This document shows, piece by piece, positions 61,351-64,000 of a stretch of 64,000 bases of DNA. The stretch spans positions 124,001-188,000 of the forward strand of contig NZ_MJAO01000009.1 of NCBI RefSeq assembly GCF_001902635.1, given 5' to 3'. Positions within the stretch are counted from its first letter, which is position 1. Every line of letters starts with the position of its first letter. The stretch is from Serratia marcescens. Its GTDB lineage: Bacteria > Pseudomonadota > Gammaproteobacteria > Enterobacterales > Enterobacteriaceae. Position numbers and translations under genes: made by a program. The notes under the pieces are model-generated. The model made no database searches and was not told the DNA's origin. It saw nothing but the letters and a program-made list of their open reading frames with translations.

Positions 61351-64000
61351 ATGAAAAATAATAACTTCAGGCTTTCAGCAGCGGGCAAACTGGCCGCCGC
61401 GTTGGCGATTATTCTCGCCGCTTCAGGCGGCACCTACGCCGCGGAGATCGTCGCGGCCAACGGCGCCAACGGCCCCGGCGTTTCCACCGCCGCCACCGGC
61501 GCGCAGGTAGTCGACATCGTCGCGCCGAACGGCAACGGGCTGTCGCACAACCAATATCAGGACTTCAACGTCAACCAGCCCGGCGCGGTGCTGAACAACT
61601 CCCGCGAAGCCGGGCTGTCACAGCTGGCCGGCCAACTGGGCGCCAACCCCAATCTGGGTGGGCGCGAAGCCAGCGTGATCCTCAACGAAGTGATCGGCCG
61701 CAATCCTTCTCTGCTACACGGCCAGCAAGAGATCTTCGGCATGGCGGCCGACTACGTGCTGGCCAACCCGAACGGCATCAGCTGCCAGGGCTGCGGGTTC
61801 ATCAATACCAGCCGCTCCTCGCTGGTGGTCGGCAACCCACTGGTTGAAAACGGCCTGCTACAGGGCTACAGCACCTTCGGCAACCGCAATACTCTGAGCC
61901 TCAACGGCACCCTGAACGCCGGCGGCGTGCTGGATCTGATCGCGCCGAAGATCGACAGCCGCGGCGAAGTGATCGTGCAAGACTTCAAACACCGCGACGG
62001 CAACGTAACGCCGGCGGCGATCAACGCCATCAGCGGCCTTAACCGCGTGGCGCGCGACGGCAACGTGCTGGCCAGCGAACAACCGACGACCGCGTTGGAC
62101 AGCTACTACCTCGGCAGCATGCAGGCCGGGCGCATCAATATCATCAACACCGCGCAGGGCAGCGGCGTGAAACTGGCCGGCACGCTGGCCGCCGGCGACG
62201 AGCTCAAGGTGAAAGCCTATGACATCCGTAGCGAAAGCCGCGTGGACAACGCCAATAACAGCAGCAACGGCGGCGAGAACTACCAGAACTACCGCGGCGG
62301 CATCTACGTCAACGACCGCAACAGCAGCCAGAAACTGACCCGCACCGAGCTGAAAGGCAAAAATATCAGCCTGGTGGCAGATAACCACGCGCACCTCACC
62401 GCCACCGATATTCGCGGCGAAGATATTACGCTGCAGGGCGGCAAGCTGACGCTCGACGGCCAGCAGCTGAAGCAGACGCAGGGCCACACCGACAATCGCT
62501 GGTTCTACTCCTGGCAATACGACGTCACCCGTGAACGCGAGCAACAGCAGCAGGCGGGTAGCACCGTCGCCGCCAGCGGCAACGCCAAACTCATCAGCAC
62601 CCAGGAAGACGTGCAACTGCTGGGCGCCAACGTCAGCGCCGACCGGGCGCTGAGCGTCAAAGCGGCGCGCGACGTGCACCTCGCCGGGCTGGTGGAGAAA
62701 GATAAATCCAGCGAGCGCGGCTACCAGCGCAACCACACCTCCAGCCTGCGTACCGGCAGCTGGAGCAGCAGCGACGAAAGCGAAAGCCTGAAGGCCAGCG
62801 AGCTGCGCAGCAAAGGCGCACTGACGCTGGAGGCCGGCAACAACGTCGACACCCAGGGTGCCAAAGTGCATGCCGAACGCGATCTGACGGTCAATGCCGG
62901 CAACCAGATCCAGGTCGGGGTGCAGAAAACCGCTAACGCCAAGGCAGTGCGCGATGACAAAACCTCCTGGGGCGGCATCGGCGGTGGCGACAACAAGAAC
63001 AACAGCAATCGCCGCGAAGTCAGCCACGCTTCCGAACTGACCAGCGACGGCACGCTGCGCCTGAACGGCCAGCAGGGCGTCACCATCACCGGTAGCAAGG
63101 CGCGCGGTAAGGAAGGCGGCCTGGTCACCGCCACCCAGGGCGGCCTGCGCATCGACAACGCGCTGAGCACCACCGTAGACAAGATCGACGCGCGCACCGG
63201 CACCGCCTTCAACATCACCAGCAGCTCGCACAAGGCCGACAACAGCTACCAGAGCAGCACCGCCAGCGAGTTGAAGTCTGACACCAATCTGAAGCTGGTC
63301 AGCCGCAAAGATACCGACGTGATCGGCAGCCAGGTCACCAGCGGCGGTGAGCTGAGCGTCACTTCACAAACCGGCAATATCAACGTCAAGGCCGCCGAGC
63401 AGCAGCAAAAAATCGACGAGCAGAAGACCGCGCTCACCGTCAACGGCTACGCGAAAGAAGCCGGTGACAAGCAATACCGTGCCGGTTTGCGCATCGAACA
63501 CACCAGCGACAGCGAAAAAACCACCCGCACCGAGAATCGCTCTTCGACCCTCAGCGGCGGCAACGTGAAGCTTGAGGCGGATAAGGACGTGACCTTCAGC
63601 GGATCCAAACTGGTCGCCGACAAGGGTGACGCCAGCGTCAGCGGCAATAAGGTCTCGTTCCTGGCTGCCGACGATAAAACCACCTCGGACACCGAACAGA
63701 CCAAGATCGGCGGCGGTTTCTATTACACCGGCGGCATCGACAAGCTCGGCAGCGGCGTAGAAGCCGGTTACGAGAACAGCAAAACGCATGCGGAAAACAG
63801 CAAGGCGGTCACTTCCGGCAGCGACGTCAAAGGCAACCTGACGATCAACGCCCGCGATAAGCTGACCCAGCAAGGCACACAGCACAACGTCGGCGGTGCC
63901 TATAAAGAGAACGCCGCCAGCGTTGATCACCTGGCCACCGCCGATACCGCCAGCACCACCACCCACAAAACCGACGTCGGGGTAAACATCGGCGCCAACG
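61351..64000 (+). CDS. shlA: Haemolysin ShlA, 3' truncated by window
   Basis: The frame is open from ATG 61351 to the window edge (883 codons; ShlA is about 1608). It starts MKNNNFRLSAAGKLAAALAI with a signal peptide ending GGTYAA, then the TPS secretion domain (VDIVAPNGNGLSHNQYQDFN; VLANPNGISCQGCGFINTSR) and repeated filamentous-haemagglutinin-type beta-helix units. As I recall the published S. marcescens ShlA it is nearly identical, including DKTSWGGIGGGDNKNNSNRR. A pore-forming haemolysin/cytotoxin secreted through ShlB. Confidence 0.95.
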   Translation, partial: MKNNNFRLSAAGKLAAALAIILAASGGTYAAEIVAANGANGPGVSTAATGAQVVDIVAPNGNGLSHNQYQDFNVNQPGAVLNNSREAGLSQLAGQLGANPNLGGREASVILNEVIGRNPSLLHGQQEIFGMAADYVLANPNGISCQGCGFINTSRSSLVVGNPLVENGLLQGYSTFGNRNTLSLNGTLNAGGVLDLIAPKIDSRGEVIVQDFKHRDGNVTPAAINAISGLNRVARDGNVLASEQPTTALDSYYLGSMQAGRINIINTAQGSGVKLAGTLAAGDELKVKAYDIRSESRVDNANNSSNGGENYQNYRGGIYVNDRNSSQKLTRTELKGKNISLVADNHAHLTATDIRGEDITLQGGKLTLDGQQLKQTQGHTDNRWFYSWQYDVTREREQQQQAGSTVAASGNAKLISTQEDVQLLGANVSADRALSVKAARDVHLAGLVEKDKSSERGYQRNHTSSLRTGSWSSSDESESLKASELRSKGALTLEAGNNVDTQGAKVHAERDLTVNAGNQIQVGVQKTANAKAVRDDKTSWGGIGGGDNKNNSNRREVSHASELTSDGTLRLNGQQGVTITGSKARGKEGGLVTATQGGLRIDNALSTTVDKIDARTGTAFNITSSSHKADNSYQSSTASELKSDTNLKLVSRKDTDVIGSQVTSGGELSVTSQTGNINVKAAEQQQKIDEQKTALTVNGYAKEAGDKQYRAGLRIEHTSDSEKTTRTENRSSTLSGGNVKLEADKDVTFSGSKLVADKGDASVSGNKVSFLAADDKTTSDTEQTKIGGGFYYTGGIDKLGSGVEAGYENSKTHAENSKAVTSGSDVKGNLTINARDKLTQQGTQHNVGGAYKENAASVDHLATADTASTTTHKTDVGVNIGAN

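Noticed and set aside
61858-63231. Long antisense frames (up to 457 codons) across shlA
   Set aside because: Low-complexity Ala/Val/Gly translation of the shlA repeats on the wrong strand; shlA itself is open through the window end.

Overview
The window is a GC-rich enterobacterial chromosome segment that reads as Serratia marcescens or a very close relative. At the left edge is a truncated single-module serine-activating NRPS of SwrW type (serrawettin W1). At the right edge is a ShlB/ShlA two-partner haemolysin pair. Between them lies the conserved block known from the 91-92 min region of E. coli: ssb/uvrA, yjbR-yjbQ, tyrB, alr-dnaB, qorA, pspG, dusA, zur, dinF-lexA, dgkA/plsB, ubiA-ubiC, malM-lamB-malK/malE-malF-malG, psiE, pgi, lysC.

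Layout. 1-5.5 kb: swrW 3' part, then cidA-cidB (holin-like pair) with a divergent LysR regulator. 5.6-8.9 kb: yjcE antiporter and ghxP purine permease, with three PurR-like operators upstream of ghxP. 9-14.8 kb: accessory genes (VOC protein, GST, DUF1471 protein, SDR, an MFS exporter and a LysR regulator) and the frameshifted remnant of a HAD phosphatase. 14.8-18.5 kb: divergent ssb/uvrA sharing one LexA box. 18.7-24.1 kb: alcohol dehydrogenase, maa, yjbR-yjbQ, tyrB, an Lrp/AsnC regulator and a PheC-like periplasmic cyclohexadienyl dehydratase. 24.2-34.4 kb: alr-dnaB, qorA, pspG (sigma-54 promoter), dusA, a TPR lipoprotein-sized exported protein with an ECF-like sigma factor, a second acetyltransferase, zur, dinF, lexA (two LexA boxes). 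34.5-38.9 kb: dgkA, plsB, ubiA, ubiC. 39.1-42.7 kb: an inserted MHS transporter-LacI regulator-nucleoside hydrolase operon with a perfect 16-bp palindromic operator. 42.8-51.4 kb: the maltose regulon, with an extra GH13-like gene lacking recognisable catalytic residues ahead of malK, and structured repeats after malE and after malG. 51.6-59.1 kb: psiE, a Wzi-family outer-membrane protein, pgi, a CPA1 antiporter with a nucleotide-binding domain, and lysC behind a lysine riboswitch. 59.6-64 kb: shlB and the first 2.65 kb of shlA.

Most of the window is ordinary core genome. Interest is concentrated in lineage-specific modules slotted between the conserved genes: tyrB/Lrp/pheC, TPR/sigma/acetyltransferase, MHS/LacI/nucleoside hydrolase, the degenerate GH13 protein in the mal operon, and the repeat elements in mal intergenic regions. 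I found no CRISPR array, insertion sequence, prophage, rRNA or tRNA gene. All family assignments come from reading motifs and remembered homologues, without database searches.
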